A stretch of 64,000 nucleotides of DNA from Littorina saxatilis (Eukaryota; Mollusca; Gastropoda; Littorinimorpha; Littorinidae): NCBI RefSeq assembly GCF_037325665.1, contig NC_090261.1, forward strand, positions 68,785,498 to 68,849,497, written 5' to 3'. The notes under the pieces were generated by a model that saw only the letters and a list, made by a program, of their open reading frames with translations, was not told the origin of the DNA and searched no databases. The translations under genes were made by a program, and so were the position numbers. Positions 52,601 through 60,969 of this stretch are shown here, in pieces (positions within the stretch are counted from its first letter, which is position 1; every line of letters starts with the position of its first letter).

Positions 52601-53828
52601 TTTAAATGTACCTCCATTTTAAGACTCCCTCCATTTTAAGACCTGATTTTCTCAGACTTGTCAAGGTCTTAAAAAGGAGGTTCCACTGTATGCTTGTGTG
52701 CTTTGACAAGTAAGATGTAAAAATGGGGGAAAGAAACAAAATGCATACACATACCTTGGATTTGTCATTACCAAATCTTGAATGTTTGTATTGCATGCTT
52801 CTGAAGAAATGCTATGATTTGCATTGCAACAAAATGTAGACTGACTATAGTTTTAACGTTACTCAGTTATGTGTGTAAAGGTTTCTTGTGTCTGCCTGTC
52901 TCTTGGCACACACTCCCTTTGTGTATGTGTACTTTTCTTGCTTTTAAAACACACAATATTTTAGCAGCTCTATTTGTGCTCTGTGTGTGTATGTGTGTGG
53001 TGGTTTTTTTCTTCAAGTTTTATGTTTCAGGTTTAGCTGGAGCAGATACAAAGAGTACGTGTTTCAAGGCACGCTCATTCTTGTGAAAACAATTCTGTTC
53101 ATTATTTCAGATCTTCCCAGGCTTTGTCTTAACTGGAAAAACTTAACTGGAAAAAGACAATCCCTCTACTTGAATACCTGCCTACAATCAACATCATGAC
53201 TGCGTCGTCTGCAACATTGTAATGTTTTGATTAATCAATCTGATTTTGCACACAAAGCAGTCAGAGTGTTGAATGTTTATGTGTGTCCAAATGGAGGGAT
53301 TTCTTGTCCCATACCAATGCCTGGTCACATCTTGTCCCATACCAAAGCCTGGTCACATCTTGTCCCCTACCAAAGCCTGGTCACATCTTGTCCCCTACCA
53401 AAGCCTGGTCACATCTTGTCCCATACCAAAGCCTGGTCACATCTTGTCCCCTACCAAAGCCTGGTCACATCTTGTCCCGTACCAAAGCCTGGTCACATCT
53501 TGTCCCATACCAAAGCCTGGTCACATCTTGTCCCATACCAAAGCCTGGTCACATCTTGTCCCATACCAAAGCCTGGTCACATCTTGTCCCATACCAAAGC
53601 CTGGTCACATCTTGTCCCATACCAAAGCCTGGTCACATCTGAGATGGTGAGCGGAATCGTCGACACAGGAACGACTGTGACTTGAAAGAAGCTTGAAATT
53701 AATTTAATTTTATTTGATTTCAGAAAAAGCCAGATGAGAAGCCACCCACGCTGCCGGAAGTGAAAGAAAAAGAGACACCGATGTCAGATCATGATCCAAA
53801 AAACTTCAGTGGATGCACAGTTTCATAA
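33513..53828 (+). CDS. BROX: BRO1 domain-containing protein BROX, complete, 11 coding exons
   Basis: Coding exons are 33513-33613, 35955-36158, 37856-37951, 39874-39946, 40315-40420, 41067-41156, 44207-44292, 45330-45411, 47581-47731, 51724-51889 and 53724-53828. All introns are GT-AG and the phases join to 1260 nt (419 aa plus stop); human BROX is 411 aa. The start [16 protein letters not shown] matches the human N-terminus [16 protein letters not shown], which fixes the ATG. Further recognisable blocks are [59 protein letters not shown] and [10 protein letters not shown]. The C-terminus GCTVS is a CaaX box whose final Ser favours farnesylation. In the family, the BRO1 domain binds the ESCRT-III protein CHMP4, and the farnesylated protein acts at membranes, including nuclear envelope repair. 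The last exon is Lys/Pro/Glu rich, as in vertebrates. No truncation or internal stop was seen. The introns carry most of the mobile DNA in this half of the window. Confidence 0.96.
33737..34811 (-). mobile_element. Internally deleted piggyBac-like transposon in BROX intron 1
   Basis: TTAA flanks it at 33733-33736 and 34812-34815. The inner ends CACTATTGTGAC (left) and the inverse of CACTTTCGTGAC (right) match at 10 of 12 bases. Next to the right end GACGGGATGCGACTATATTA and GACGGGAAGCGACTATTTTA are direct subterminal repeats. A minus-strand frame starting at 34591 begins [19 protein letters not shown] and continues with an acidic Ser/Glu stretch, the usual look of a piggyBac transposase N-terminus. 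The DDD catalytic core is absent. Confidence 0.7.
34094..34591 (-). pseudogene. piggyBac transposase N-terminal remnant
   Basis: A 165-codon frame. Residues 1-45 ([16 protein letters not shown], then [10 protein letters not shown]) resemble the acidic N-terminal region of piggyBac transposases. The rest is not recognisable as the catalytic domain, so most of the gene has been deleted. It depends on the surrounding element for its identity. Confidence 0.5.
34816..35954. other. BROX intron 1, remainder
   Basis: AT-rich unique-looking DNA with no repeat recognised. Confidence 0.4.
36170..36394. mobile_element. Short TIR MITE in BROX intron 2
   Basis: The inner arms GTGGAAGAGTTGCATTCCCT and AGGGAACGCAACTCTTCCAC are inverted. 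Outer arms AATAGATGAATCGTTTGG and CCGAACATCGTCTATT match less well. It starts 11 bp after the exon 2 donor. Confidence 0.55.
36836..37553. mobile_element. Inverted-repeat element in BROX intron 2
   Basis: AGAGTGTATCCCTACGGAAA at 36836 recurs inverted at about 37535-37554. A related phrase CGGTTCTGGTGAGGTATGCC is repeated at 36782 and 37680. The SINE fragment at 36960-37172 lies inside. Confidence 0.5.
36960..37172 (-). mobile_element. SINE 3' region, diverged, in BROX intron 2
   Basis: Phrases TATATCGCGCACG, GCCGTGTGAGATGGAATTTT and CACGGCCTATTATTCCAGGT match the body of the TTGA-tailed SINE; the tRNA head is absent. Confidence 0.6.
38330..38507. mobile_element. MITE with TACAGTG ends in BROX intron 3
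   Basis: Ends TACAGTGTAACCCCCTTTTA and TTAAAGGGGGTTCCATTGTA are inverted. Inside, TTTTAAGAC is repeated. Relatives lie at 52609-52690 and, more diverged, 40455-40575. Confidence 0.7.
38518..39366 (+). repeat. 22-bp minisatellite in BROX intron 3, about 38 copies
   Basis: The unit is AAGCCAGGCTTTTAGATGAT then GT. The left third uses CTTTGAGATG, the right two-thirds CTTTTAGATG, with occasional AAGCCTGG and AATCCTGG variants and single short or long units. Confidence 0.95.
39615..39823. mobile_element. MITE in BROX intron 3, GTGGTCGCTATGG family
   Basis: TACAGTGGAACCTGTCGATA at the left and GGCAGGTTCAACTCTACTG at the right are inverted. The interior has three GTGGTCGCTATGGA repeats. It ends 50 bp before exon 4. 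Confidence 0.6.
40455..40575. mobile_element. Diverged MITE in BROX intron 5
   Basis: ATCCCTCCTTTTTAAGACTT and GGGAGTCTTAAAATAGAGG are inverted, as in the 38330 family. Confidence 0.45.
40945..41063 (+). repeat. 36-bp tandem repeat ending at BROX exon 6
   Basis: Three copies of CAGTGATAAATTTGCNGTTG followed by ACATATATTTGTTC run straight into the polypyrimidine tract and AG of exon 6, so the acceptor region itself derives from the repeat. Confidence 0.8.
41222..41450. mobile_element. piggyBac-like MITE in BROX intron 6
   Basis: Flanked by TTAA (41218-41221 and 41451-41454). The ends CTCATTGTCTCCC and the inverse of CACTTTCTACCCC are imperfectly inverted. The interior contains the palindrome GGTACGGATATATCCGTACC. 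Confidence 0.6.
41451..42959. other. BROX intron 6, central part
   Basis: No gene. A phrase CGTGTAGGGTTCAGAACGTT recurs (42307 and 42502), suggesting an older duplication. A C-run/TG/TC tract lies at 41668-41720. Confidence 0.45.
42960..43111. mobile_element. Near-perfect foldback hairpin in BROX intron 6
   Basis: ATCCCAGTGCACTAAGGGAT to CTCGAAAATAATTATTGAAC at the left is inverted at the right with few changes, around the loop TCAGCGCTATGCGC. Family Q copy 1 begins 8 bp later. Confidence 0.7.
43119..43645 (+). mobile_element. 0.53-kb repeat with 5' hairpin (family Q), copy 1, in BROX intron 6
   Basis: The same start hairpin and the same end as copy 2; it sits directly after a perfect-looking foldback at 42960-43111. 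Flanks are TTATT and ATCAATATT. Confidence 0.65.
43646..44112 (+). repeat. Retroelement tail plus TTA, TCAA and CT simple repeats
   Basis: TAATAAAGTTTAATCAATCA at 44003-44022 is a SINE/LINE-style 3' end with a (TCAA)n tail, upstream of a 76-bp CT tract. Upstream are TTA-rich repeats. It ends 95 bp before exon 7. Confidence 0.6.
44348..45212 (+). mobile_element. 0.87-kb family P element, copy 3, in BROX intron 7
   Basis: Full length. It starts ACATTTAGTCAAGTTATGAC and ends TTACGCGACTTG, with T5 on both sides. It ends 117 bp before BROX exon 8. Confidence 0.8.
45656..45850 (+). mobile_element. tRNA-like SINE fragment in BROX intron 8
   Basis: It starts GTGGGGATATAGCTCAGTCT, then diverges: no clear B box. 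It ends near an A-rich AAGAAGAAGGAGACG stretch. It is a degenerate member. Confidence 0.5.
46387..47293 (-). mobile_element. Non-autonomous Helitron, copy 2, minus strand, in BROX intron 8
   Basis: On the minus strand it starts TCTATATACATATACGACTAG and ends with the GCGGGT hairpin and CTAG (46390-46387). It is inserted in a tandem repeat of about 100 bp: flanks TTCAAGA and TATCTTTTG join to TTCAAGATATCTTTTG, present in the neighbouring units. Insertion is between A and T without duplication, as Helitrons do. A SINE lies inside (46643-47051). Confidence 0.85.
46643..47051 (-). mobile_element. tRNA-headed SINE nested in Helitron copy 2
   Basis: The same SINE family as 19556-19954, with tail (ATTG)n at the left and head GGGGATATAGCTCAGTTGGT at the right. 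The host phrase GAAAACACTGGAGAAGATAA is split after CACT. No target duplication is evident. Confidence 0.85.
47405..47490 (-). repeat. Dispersed repeat shared with 200-345
   Basis: The reverse complement reads ATCCCGAAGAAGGCAGTAAC and on through GTTACTGGTGTGTTTTC, as at the left end of the window. Confidence 0.5.
48383..48540 (+). repeat. 24-bp minisatellite, about 6.5 copies
   Basis: The unit is ACGGCTAGCATCATTCTGGA then AAAC. As 24 is a multiple of 3 it reads as an 8-residue repeat (TASIILEN) in one frame; probably not a protein. Confidence 0.9.
48541..48690 (+). mobile_element. SINE-like 3' tail with (ATT)n
   Basis: GTATTGTAAAGCGCTAAGAG and AGCGCTATAAAAGTTTGC followed by (ATT)n; related to 6365-6440 in the other orientation. 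Confidence 0.5.
48994..49337 (+). mobile_element. Non-autonomous Helitron, copy 3, in a hAT-like element
   Basis: It starts TCTATATATATATATATG and ends with the GCGGGT hairpin and CTAG followed by T. It lacks the internal GCGGCCAAGGTTCTCGATGG segment of copies 1 and 2, consistent with deletion between GCGCG repeats. Confidence 0.8.
49551..49637 (+). repeat. (TG)n microsatellite in BROX intron 9
   Basis: A perfect GT tract, then GAGAGA-rich DNA to 49800. Confidence 0.96.
49825..51252 (+). mobile_element. 0.87-kb family P element, copy 4, interrupted, in BROX intron 9
   Basis: The ends match copies 1-3 with TTTTT on both sides. A 557-bp repeat (50032-50588) is inserted between CATTTTTTT and GATAAATGTC, which are contiguous in copy 2 (16297-16316). 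Confidence 0.8.
50032..50588 (+). mobile_element. 0.55-kb repeat with 5' hairpin (family Q), copy 2
   Basis: It starts GAGTCACTT..AAGTGACTC (a terminal hairpin) and ends GCGTTTGCTCTTCTTGTT, with AAGTGACTCGATCGAGCG just before. It is nearly identical to 43119-43645 but carries extra CCGGCCGGCCGTCC copies. No clear target duplication. A 108-codon frame in both copies most likely reflects sequence identity rather than coding. Confidence 0.65.
51314..51641 (+). mobile_element. GC-rich retrotransposed element with 12-bp target duplication
   Basis: AAAAAATAAAGT occurs at 51302-51313 and 51642-51653. The insert opens CTTCTTCTTTGCGTTGGG and is GC-rich (GGTGGCGGATAGGGGAATGG). It sits 70 bp upstream of BROX exon 10 and just past family P copy 4. 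No frame was recognised; a SINE or 5' region of a LINE is likely. Confidence 0.55.
52003..52410 (+). mobile_element. tRNA-headed SINE in BROX intron 10
   Basis: Full length: head GGCGGGGATATAGCTCAGTT, B box GTTCGATCCC, tail (TTGA)n. The target duplication is ATAGTCTT at 51995-52002 and 52411-52418. Confidence 0.87.
52609..52690. mobile_element. Truncated MITE in BROX intron 10
   Basis: TACCTCCATTTTAAGACTCC and CTTAAAAAGGAGGTTCCACT are inverted; a relative of 38330-38507 with its left tip missing. Confidence 0.55.
53303..53640 (+). repeat. 28-bp minisatellite in BROX intron 10, 12 copies
   Basis: The unit is CTTGTCCCATACCAAAGCCT then GGTCACAT. Variation is limited to CATACC/CCTACC/CGTACC. 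It lies just 83 bp before exon 11. Confidence 0.95.
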
Positions 53829-54320
53829 CGTGGAACAACCATCTCTACAGTTTTGTTAACTATCTCTTACTTTTTGTAAACCATCTCTTAGGTTTGTCAG
53901 CCACCTCTTTAATTGGTTTTATCAACTATCTCTTGGGTTTTGTCAGCTATCTCTTGGCTCGTGTTTAGTGTCAACCATCTCTTAGTTTTTGTAAGCCATC
54001 TCTTACGTTAGTGAGCCACCTCTTTAATTGGTTTTATCAACCATCTCTTTGGTTTTGTCACAAAAACACACACACACAAAACTGAGTAACAGAGTTTGCA
54101 AAATGAAGGTAGGTTAAGTTTACCATAACAACACAAGAATGTACAGGAAGTGACAACAACAGTGGTCTATAAACAAAAGTGGGATATATATGCAGGAGGG
54201 ATATTTATTGAGTCCTGAGTATTTGTATTTGTGATCAGATCCTATTTTCTTTTTGTGTGTGTGTTTAAAATCTTGATAATTAAGTGCCACTACTAAATAA
54301 AAATGTGTTCATGCATCCTC
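53829..54320 (+). other. BROX: BROX 3' UTR with imperfect repeats and poly(A) signal
   Basis: After the TAA stop, 53840-54060 consists of imperfect repeats built on CCATCTCTTA and TTTTGTCAGC-like phrases, with a segment of about 100 bp duplicated (CACCTCTTTAATTGGTTTTA occurs twice). A canonical AATAAA lies at 54296-54301, the likely polyadenylation signal. The mRNA end is inferred. Confidence 0.55.
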
Positions 54321-54950
54321 ATCTTTTGACCAGCAGTTAACCAATGTGGTGGCAAATGGGTTCGTTACAATTATTGTGGTGACTGAAATTGTATTGTTGA
54401 TCTGTGTTATTCTGTTATTCTGTTATTCCTTGTCTTCACTGTTCAAGGAGATTGAACATTTTATCAGTGGATAGAAATGTTTTAATCAGGAATAACTGAT
54501 TTGAGTTGAAATCACTCAAACTGAACAAATGTTATGGTGTTTTCAATAGATCTTGCAACAGAATAATGTAATAGAGACTTACATATGGTATCGGCAAAGA
54601 AGTTTTGATTGTGATATACACACTTTTTATGATACAGTTACAAGAAATACCATTTACTAGACTGTGGAAATTGAATGATTTTTTTTCGGCTTTTTTTTTG
54701 GTATGAGTTTATATTTTCTTTTCGGGGATTCTTGATTTTGTAATTTTATAAGGTTCGGTTTTTTGCTCAGGCTTGTACAAAGATATGTACATATTGTTGT
54801 AAATATTGTACAGCACACCATTTGTACAGAACTGTAAAGGTCTAGGTTTCCCTGCCGGTGTAAATAGTGCGTGTAACTTTTGTATTCTTATAATGATTAT
54901 GTACGCATCATTTGTCTTACAATTGTTACATGTGGAAATTACCCCCCACG
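54302..54950. other. No gene seen downstream of BROX
   Basis: AT-rich DNA following the poly(A) signal. Confidence 0.4.
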
Positions 54951-55360
54951 GGTTAGGGGGAAGAATTTACCCCTCCCTGGTCCCCCCACGGGTTAGGGGG
55001 AAGAATTTACCCGATGCTCCCCAGCATGTCGTAAGAGGCGACTAACGGATTCTGTTTCTCCTTTTACCCTTGTTAAGTGTTTCTTGTATAGAATATAGTC
55101 AATGTTTGTGAAGATTTTAGTCAAGCAGGATGTAAGAAATGTTAAGTCCTTTGTACTGGAAACTTGCATTCTCCCAGTAAGGTCATTGTACTACGTTGCA
55201 AGCCCCTGGAGCAATTTTTTGATTAGTGCTTTTGTGAACAAGAAACAATTAACAAGTGGCTCTATCCCATCCCCCCCCCCCCCCCCCCCCCCCCCTTTCC
55301 CCGTCGCGATATAACCTTGAACGGTTGAAAACGACGTTAAACACCAAATAAAGAAAATAA
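54945..55360 (+). mobile_element. SINE-like element, plus copy
   Basis: GGGTTAGGGGGAAGAATTTA is duplicated near the start (about 55 bp apart), then GATGCTCCCCAGCATGTCGT, a C-run (55269-55292), and the 3' end ACGACGTTAAACACCAAATA with an A-rich tail. The same element lies inverted at 63663-64000. Confidence 0.7.
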
Positions 55361-56420
55361 AGAAAGATGTGGAATTTGTTTTTCATTTCAAAAGATTACG
55401 TTTTTAAAAGCAGACTCGGCTCCTTGAAGAACTGTGTTGAGAATGTCAGCTGAGAGATCTTATTCCTTTGTGTTAGGCTCCCTTTTTGATACATCATTTA
55501 TATGTTTCCGAAAGTCATTGTGATCAATATGTAAGATATTTTTGCAGTGCTGTCGATGTTTTCACTGCAAGAAAAAAGAAAAGGGGAACGTTGTCAGCGC
55601 TGAAAACTTATACAAAACTTAGATTTTTTAATTTATGTTCTTTCTTTTGATCGTTCTTAGCAGTTATCATGCTACTGTTCCAGACTGTTCTTCTGTTGGT
55701 ATCATCATGCACTGCACCAGTAGGAATAACTTCCCTTGCACAAAGTAAAGGGAGACAACAAGTTGTTACAAACTATGGATTACTTCCCTTATACCAATAT
55801 CACCTGTGCTCATGACTTCGTTAAATAGTTGAGAGAGAGTGAGAGTGTGTGTATGTTTCTCTTTTTTCTAGTGAATCTAATGCTTGTGATGTTTATAATT
55901 TATTTAGTGGCCCGTGGTTTCTGATTGCTAGATTGCGTCAATAACAGTGTACTTTCACTTACTGTTTGTCGATTTTGTTATTTTGTTACCTCTCCCGTAG
56001 ATCTATGCATTAAACGTTTAGTAGGTGCACATAAAGTCAATATTTTCCTTTCCTGTAATTTTGTCTGTATATATGCAACTGAACATGTTTCATGTTTTAA
56101 GTCCTAGCCCTATCTCTCCCTGATGATGGTTATCATTTTTTAATCTTTAAACTGTTTCTGGCTGTATGTTTTGTAGTGAATCATGCGGTATGTCTTTCAG
56201 ATCTGTTTGAACATTCCTTGTGAGAATGTCATGCAGTTTACAGAATCTTGTTGTAATTCTATGGAATAGTGTTGATCACTCTAAAATGATTGCTTGAATA
56301 CTTTTTCGTTACTATCACTCCCATCTGTGTTTTGTTAGTGTCCTGACAGATTTATTAAATCCACATTAATTGTGTTTTGCGTCTGTCCTTGATTAAAGTG
56401 TGCATTTTTGTTTGCAACAC
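55361..56420. other. No gene seen
   Basis: Short open frames only, no repeat recognised. Confidence 0.4.
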
Positions 56421-56424
56421 TCCT

Positions 56425-56552
56425 CACACACGCTCTCTCTCTCTCATACCCACACACACATACTTGAGCATATACACTTTCTTTCTCTCTCATACCCACA
56501 CACACATACTTGAGCATATACACTTTCTTTCTCTCTCATACCCACACACACA
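56425..56552 (+). repeat. CT/CA-rich 42-bp tandem repeat
   Basis: CACACATACTTGAGCATATA then CACTTTCTTTCTCTCTCATA, about 2.5 copies; another version is at 58640-58690. It is the landing site of the Tc1-like transposon. Confidence 0.85.
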
Positions 56553-56554
56553 TA

Positions 56555-58125
56555 TACTCAGAGGCAAAAGAAACGCAAATGCTGCAGTGAAAATAGGTTA
56601 CCCATGAATTTTGATGTCGAATTAATTCTTTCGGGTTAACAATATCGAGGAAACGAATTGACCGATACAAAAACCATACGGAAAAGTGTATTGGGATGAG
56701 AGCATGACGTGCCATGTTCCACCGGACACTGTTTGAAGACTGTTGAAAGTCAATAGTGTGTTGCTCCTCCCTGGGCGTTGATGACTGCGGCGCAGCTCCG
56801 GAACATGGAGAGGATGAGGTAATTGATTTGCTGCTGAGGGACCTGAGCGCACAACTGGGACTCGGCAGCACGCAGTTCTGCTGCTGTGCGAGGTCTCCAG
56901 GCAAGGGCATTAATTAATCCTTCTTTGCATGATGTCCCAAAAGTGTTCGATTGGGTTGAGATCCGGAGATCGAGCAGGATGAGGCAGCAGGTTCATGTTG
57001 TGACGCAGGAAGTCCTGGGTAGCAGGTGCAGTATGGGGACGGGCATTGTCTTGCTGGAACATTAACAGGCAGTTCCGGTACCTCTGGACAAATGGAACCA
57101 GTGACGCAGGACTTGATCGATGTAGCGGTCTGCATTGACACCATTCCCACGACCTTGGCCGACGTTCTGAAAGACGACAGGCGCCACTCGCTGATTGACA
57201 CCAATGGCGGCCCATATCATGACGCAGGCACCTCCCCATCGATCATGCTGCAGGATGTTATTGTTAGCAAACCGCTGTTCATGTCTTCGCTAGATCCGGA
57301 CACGCCCGGTTCCAGGCAAAAGTGCTTCTCGTCCGAAAAAAGAACCCTCCGCACCTAACCCTAACCCTAACCCCGCAGTCCCGATGGCGCCAGTGGGCAA
57401 GCTGCTGGGCCCAGGCCAGACGATCCAGGCGATGCTGAGCTGTCATGACAGGACGTCGAGCAGGACGCCGATTTACCAGGCTCTACCCACCAAGGCGTCG
57501 GCGTATAGTTCTGGCACTGACGGGTTGTCCATGCACCCCGATTGTGTTACGGGCTGTGTTGGCGGCAGTTTCGAATGGATCTCGCTGGTGTTGATGGACA
57601 AGATGGCGATCTGGTCGGGCTGTTGTTACCCTGGGTCTGCCACGTCTTGGTAAGTCGCAGGTACTGTTAGTGGCATGAAAACGTTGCTGCAGGCGATAAA
57701 CCGTGGTGACATTTACTCCAAATGCCCTAGCAATTTGCTGAACTGATTGTCCGGCATCAAGTCTTCCGTTGGCGCTTCTCTGGTGATAGTCTCGGCATCG
57801 CGCCTGTGTCGCAGAAATGAATGTTGTAACAGTTTTGTGAGTACGGTACAGCTTGCCTGAACACTCTGAACACGAAAAGCTGCTTTTCCACATTTTGCAC
57901 GTGCTGAAAGTTGTCCCCATGACGGTTTGGGATCTCCGTCAACAACTTGAGACCTCGCGTGTGACCCAGATAACGGCAAACACGGTTCTGACAAGATAAG
58001 ACCGCTAAAACAACACGTGCAGAACATGCTACATGTAGTACATGTATCATGCTTTTCTTTTTGTTTCAAGTCCATAAAGGTTTAATGAACGCATCCTTTA
58101 CTTGCAGTTTTTTTGCCTCCGAGTT
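56555..58125 (-). mobile_element. Tc1-like DNA transposon, 1.57 kb
   Basis: The ends TACTCAGAGGCAAAAGAAAC and (inverted) AACTCGGAGGCAAAAAAACT are flanked by TA at 56553-56554 and 58126-58127. The flanks CACACATA and CTTGAGCATATA join to the repeat unit next door, giving the empty site. It encodes a broken Tc1-type transposase on the minus strand. Confidence 0.85.
56910..57920 (-). pseudogene. Tc1-like transposase, broken
   Basis: The N-terminal helix-turn-helix part (57920-57483) includes GQSVQQIARAFGVNVTTVYR, then RRGRPRVTT. The catalytic part lies in other frames: VLFSDEKHF (first Asp), FQQDNARPHTAP (second Asp) and SPDLNPIEHFWD (Glu, 34 positions after the second Asp). At 57355-57375 a telomere-like TTAGGG stretch with in-frame stops interrupts it. 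The enzyme cannot be made as it stands. Confidence 0.85.
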
Positions 58126-58127
58126 TA

Positions 58128-58458
58128 CTTGAGCATATATAGCATGACTTCCCTTCTTTGTCTCTGTTATTCTAATGAGAACATATCCAGCGATATTTCT
58201 CCGTAGGCCTAAAGTTCGGCCTTGACCAAGGCAAAATAACTTGCGCAGCCGCAGTGACAAGTAAATGAAAAACTTGAACGAAATTTACAGCAGCAGCACG
58301 TGGGTAGCACCCGCACAACGTTATCACTTTAACGTTTATTTCGTGCGGTAGTGTTCTTCTTCTTCAGCGTTCCAGCGTAGTGTTAAAATTGCGCCTTGCC
58401 AAGACTGACACAAAATATAGTTCTACAACTTCTTATACTTTGGTCATGCCATATAAAC
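58128..58458. other. No gene seen
   Basis: Unclassified sequence between the Tc1-like element and a short foldback. Confidence 0.4.
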
Positions 58459-58619
58459 GTTACAGCTCCGAATCATCCATGGTATCGCGTGTTATTTTGT
58501 CTCGACGGGGTGAATGAATATAATGAAGTCACTCTCAGCAGAGCCTCGAGTGACATCATATTCATTGACCCAGTCTCGACAAAATACAACGCGATATCAT
58601 GGATGGACGGAGCTGTAAC
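58459..58619. mobile_element. Short foldback MITE
   Basis: GTTACAGCTCCG and ATCCATGGTATCGCG at the left match inverted CGCGATATCATGGAT and CGGAGCTGTAAC at the right; the arms continue to the centre, giving a hairpin of about 160 bp. Confidence 0.7.
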
Positions 58620-58870
58620 TTATACATATACACTTTCTCTCTCTCTCTCTCATACCCACACACATACTTGAGCATATACACTTTCTCTCTCACACACACA
58701 CTTGCACACTCTCTTAGTTCAGTTCTCTTGCGCCTTCAGACTCTCTTTTTCTCTCTGTCCCTCAAACACACACACACTCAAGCACACATCCACCCCTCTC
58801 TCTCTCTCTCCCGTGCAGTGCACACTCTCTCTCTCTCTCTCGTTCCCTCTCTCTCACACTTACAAACACA
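58620..58870 (+). repeat. CT/CA-rich simple repeats
   Basis: Mixed CTCTCT and CACACA tracts, including another copy of ACATACTTGAGCATATACAC. Confidence 0.9.
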
Positions 58871-58899
58871 TATGAAGAACGAAAGTCTCTGATTTCACA

Positions 58900-60770
58900 T
58901 TTAATTAACATTTTCTATCTTGAACTAGATACAGTTAGAAATAACCATTAAAAACAATTTGTAAATATATGGAATGTTGCTTTTCAAATGTTGATTTTTT
59001 CCCAATTTGTTTGGCTATATTACAATGAAATTGAAATACATCATAATCAAAATAAAATTGTGAGACTACACATACAATCTGTTACAAACAAAAACCCACA
59101 CACAGAGAAACAATCTGATTGGTGGCATAACCATTATGCATTCAGATGACAACAGTTAAACTGAATCAATTAATAACCATGACAACAACAACACAAGATT
59201 TGTCTTCATACTTTAAGCGAGCAAGATGGGCAATGGGAGTGGCTGTCTATCCACTAACGAAAAATGCGCACATGTGTGTAGAACATGGTTGTCATTATAT
59301 TTACACCTGGAAAATGATCATTAAAACTGGAAAACATTTTGTAGAAAAATAATAACAACAATGATTTCAAAATGATACCGACTCAGGTGTTAGTCACTCC
59401 TAACTTTTGATTTGTAAGGACCACAGAATGGCTACCTCAAAGCTGGAATTAAGTAATGTTAAGTCTTAAAGCCCGGGTTTTACCTCACAACCACACACAC
59501 ACACACACACACACACATCATGTACACAAAAAGGTCTGACCTAATGGCAATACATGTACAGATCTTACTGAAGCTAAACAGCTGAAAAAAATACATCATA
59601 CGCTTTTTTGCTGTTAGCTCTCAGACGTCAGCATTCCTTTTTGACGCTGCTTTTACTTGGGCTTGGATGGGGGGGGGGGGGGGGGGGGGAGGGGGTAAGC
59701 AGGACATGGGAAGAAAATCCAGATCAAGTCATACTTAAAAGTGCCAGCCTGCAGCCTGAAACAAGCCTGACTAGAAATGTACAGATCTGGAATTTGGAGA
59801 ACACTGTGCTTGAAAGGGGGTTCGCTACTAAATTGTGAATAAATCCAGAAAGTAAAAGTGAAAAATGAATACTAACAAAAATATGCAATTGCACAAATAA
59901 AGGAAATAATTAATACATAAATAAATATATATATAAATGAATAATAAAGAAACGTAGATGGAAGGAGTACGAAAATAATTATATGCCGTGTCCAATATGT
60001 TTGATATTAATTGCAGGAATCAGAATGTTTGCAAAGGGTTGCTCACATGTGGAAATATTAATCCGACTCCATCAACAATATCGTATGGAATAAACCTTTA
60101 CAGCGTGACAAGACATTGAAGATTTTTAATTTAATGAGGGTAATAGAGAAAGCAGTGATCTGCTTTTTTAAATAATATGAACCAACCAAACAAACAAAAA
60201 TCATGTGGCCTAAAAGAACAAATATTTGAATGATGCATGGACGAACTTTTCGAAATTTCAAAAATGAAACCATTTTTCTTTCTCCACGTGACAACAAAAT
60301 TTTAAGAATTCAGCAACAGAAACAAGTTGTGCACAAATGTGTTATTTAGTGTCTGACGTATCCCTCAAATCTGAGTTGGTTTTGTCCAAAATAGTTAGTT
60401 CTTTTCCTCCTGAAGGAGTGTCGTTTCCCCATAAGTTCTTTGAAACATCTTTCTCGGTATGTTAACCATCCTAGCTGTAAATCCTCACAATTCCATCCAC
60501 GCTTTCTCATGGGATATTCAGCTTCCTTTATACTACAACCGTTAGTCTAATTGCATGATCTTGTCTGTTTAAACTCGTACCTGTGGCTGTCATCAAAACT
60601 GCCTGAGTTATAGTCAGTTAGCGTCGGTGCCTCCTTGTGTGCTATTTTTAATGAGGGAAAAATAAAAGACCACCGTACCAGTGCAGTTGAATATTTACTT
60701 AAAGTTAGACTAAAATGTACAGCTTCCCATACCCACTGCTTCACACACAAGACAAATGGCTGTTGATGCT
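58900..60770. other. No gene seen
   Basis: AT-rich DNA with an AC tract (59490-59517) and a G-run (59670-59690). Only short open frames. Confidence 0.4.
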
Positions 60771-60775
60771 ACATT

Positions 60776-60965
60776 TTGTTTGTTTGTTTGTTTATTTGTT
60801 GCTTAACGTCCAGCCGACTACGCAGAGCCATATCAGGACGAGGAAGGGGGGGATGAAGGGGGCCACTTGTCAAGCGATTCCTGTTTACAAATGCACTAAC
60901 CCATTACTTGTGTCCCAGCAGGCTTTAGTAAAACTAAATTAATACCTATACTGGAAGATTACCAG
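60776..60965 (-). mobile_element. SINE, minus strand
   Basis: (GTTT)n tail at the left, then GCTTAACGTCCAGCCGACTA, related to 17815-18000. Further in, CCTATACTGGAAGATTACCA resembles the 63663 element. Confidence 0.6.
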
Positions 60966-60969
60966 TTTC

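Noticed and set aside
53227-53685. 119-152-codon repetitive frames [16 protein letters not shown]
   Set aside because: Produced by a 28-bp minisatellite in a BROX intron; no start context or splice support.
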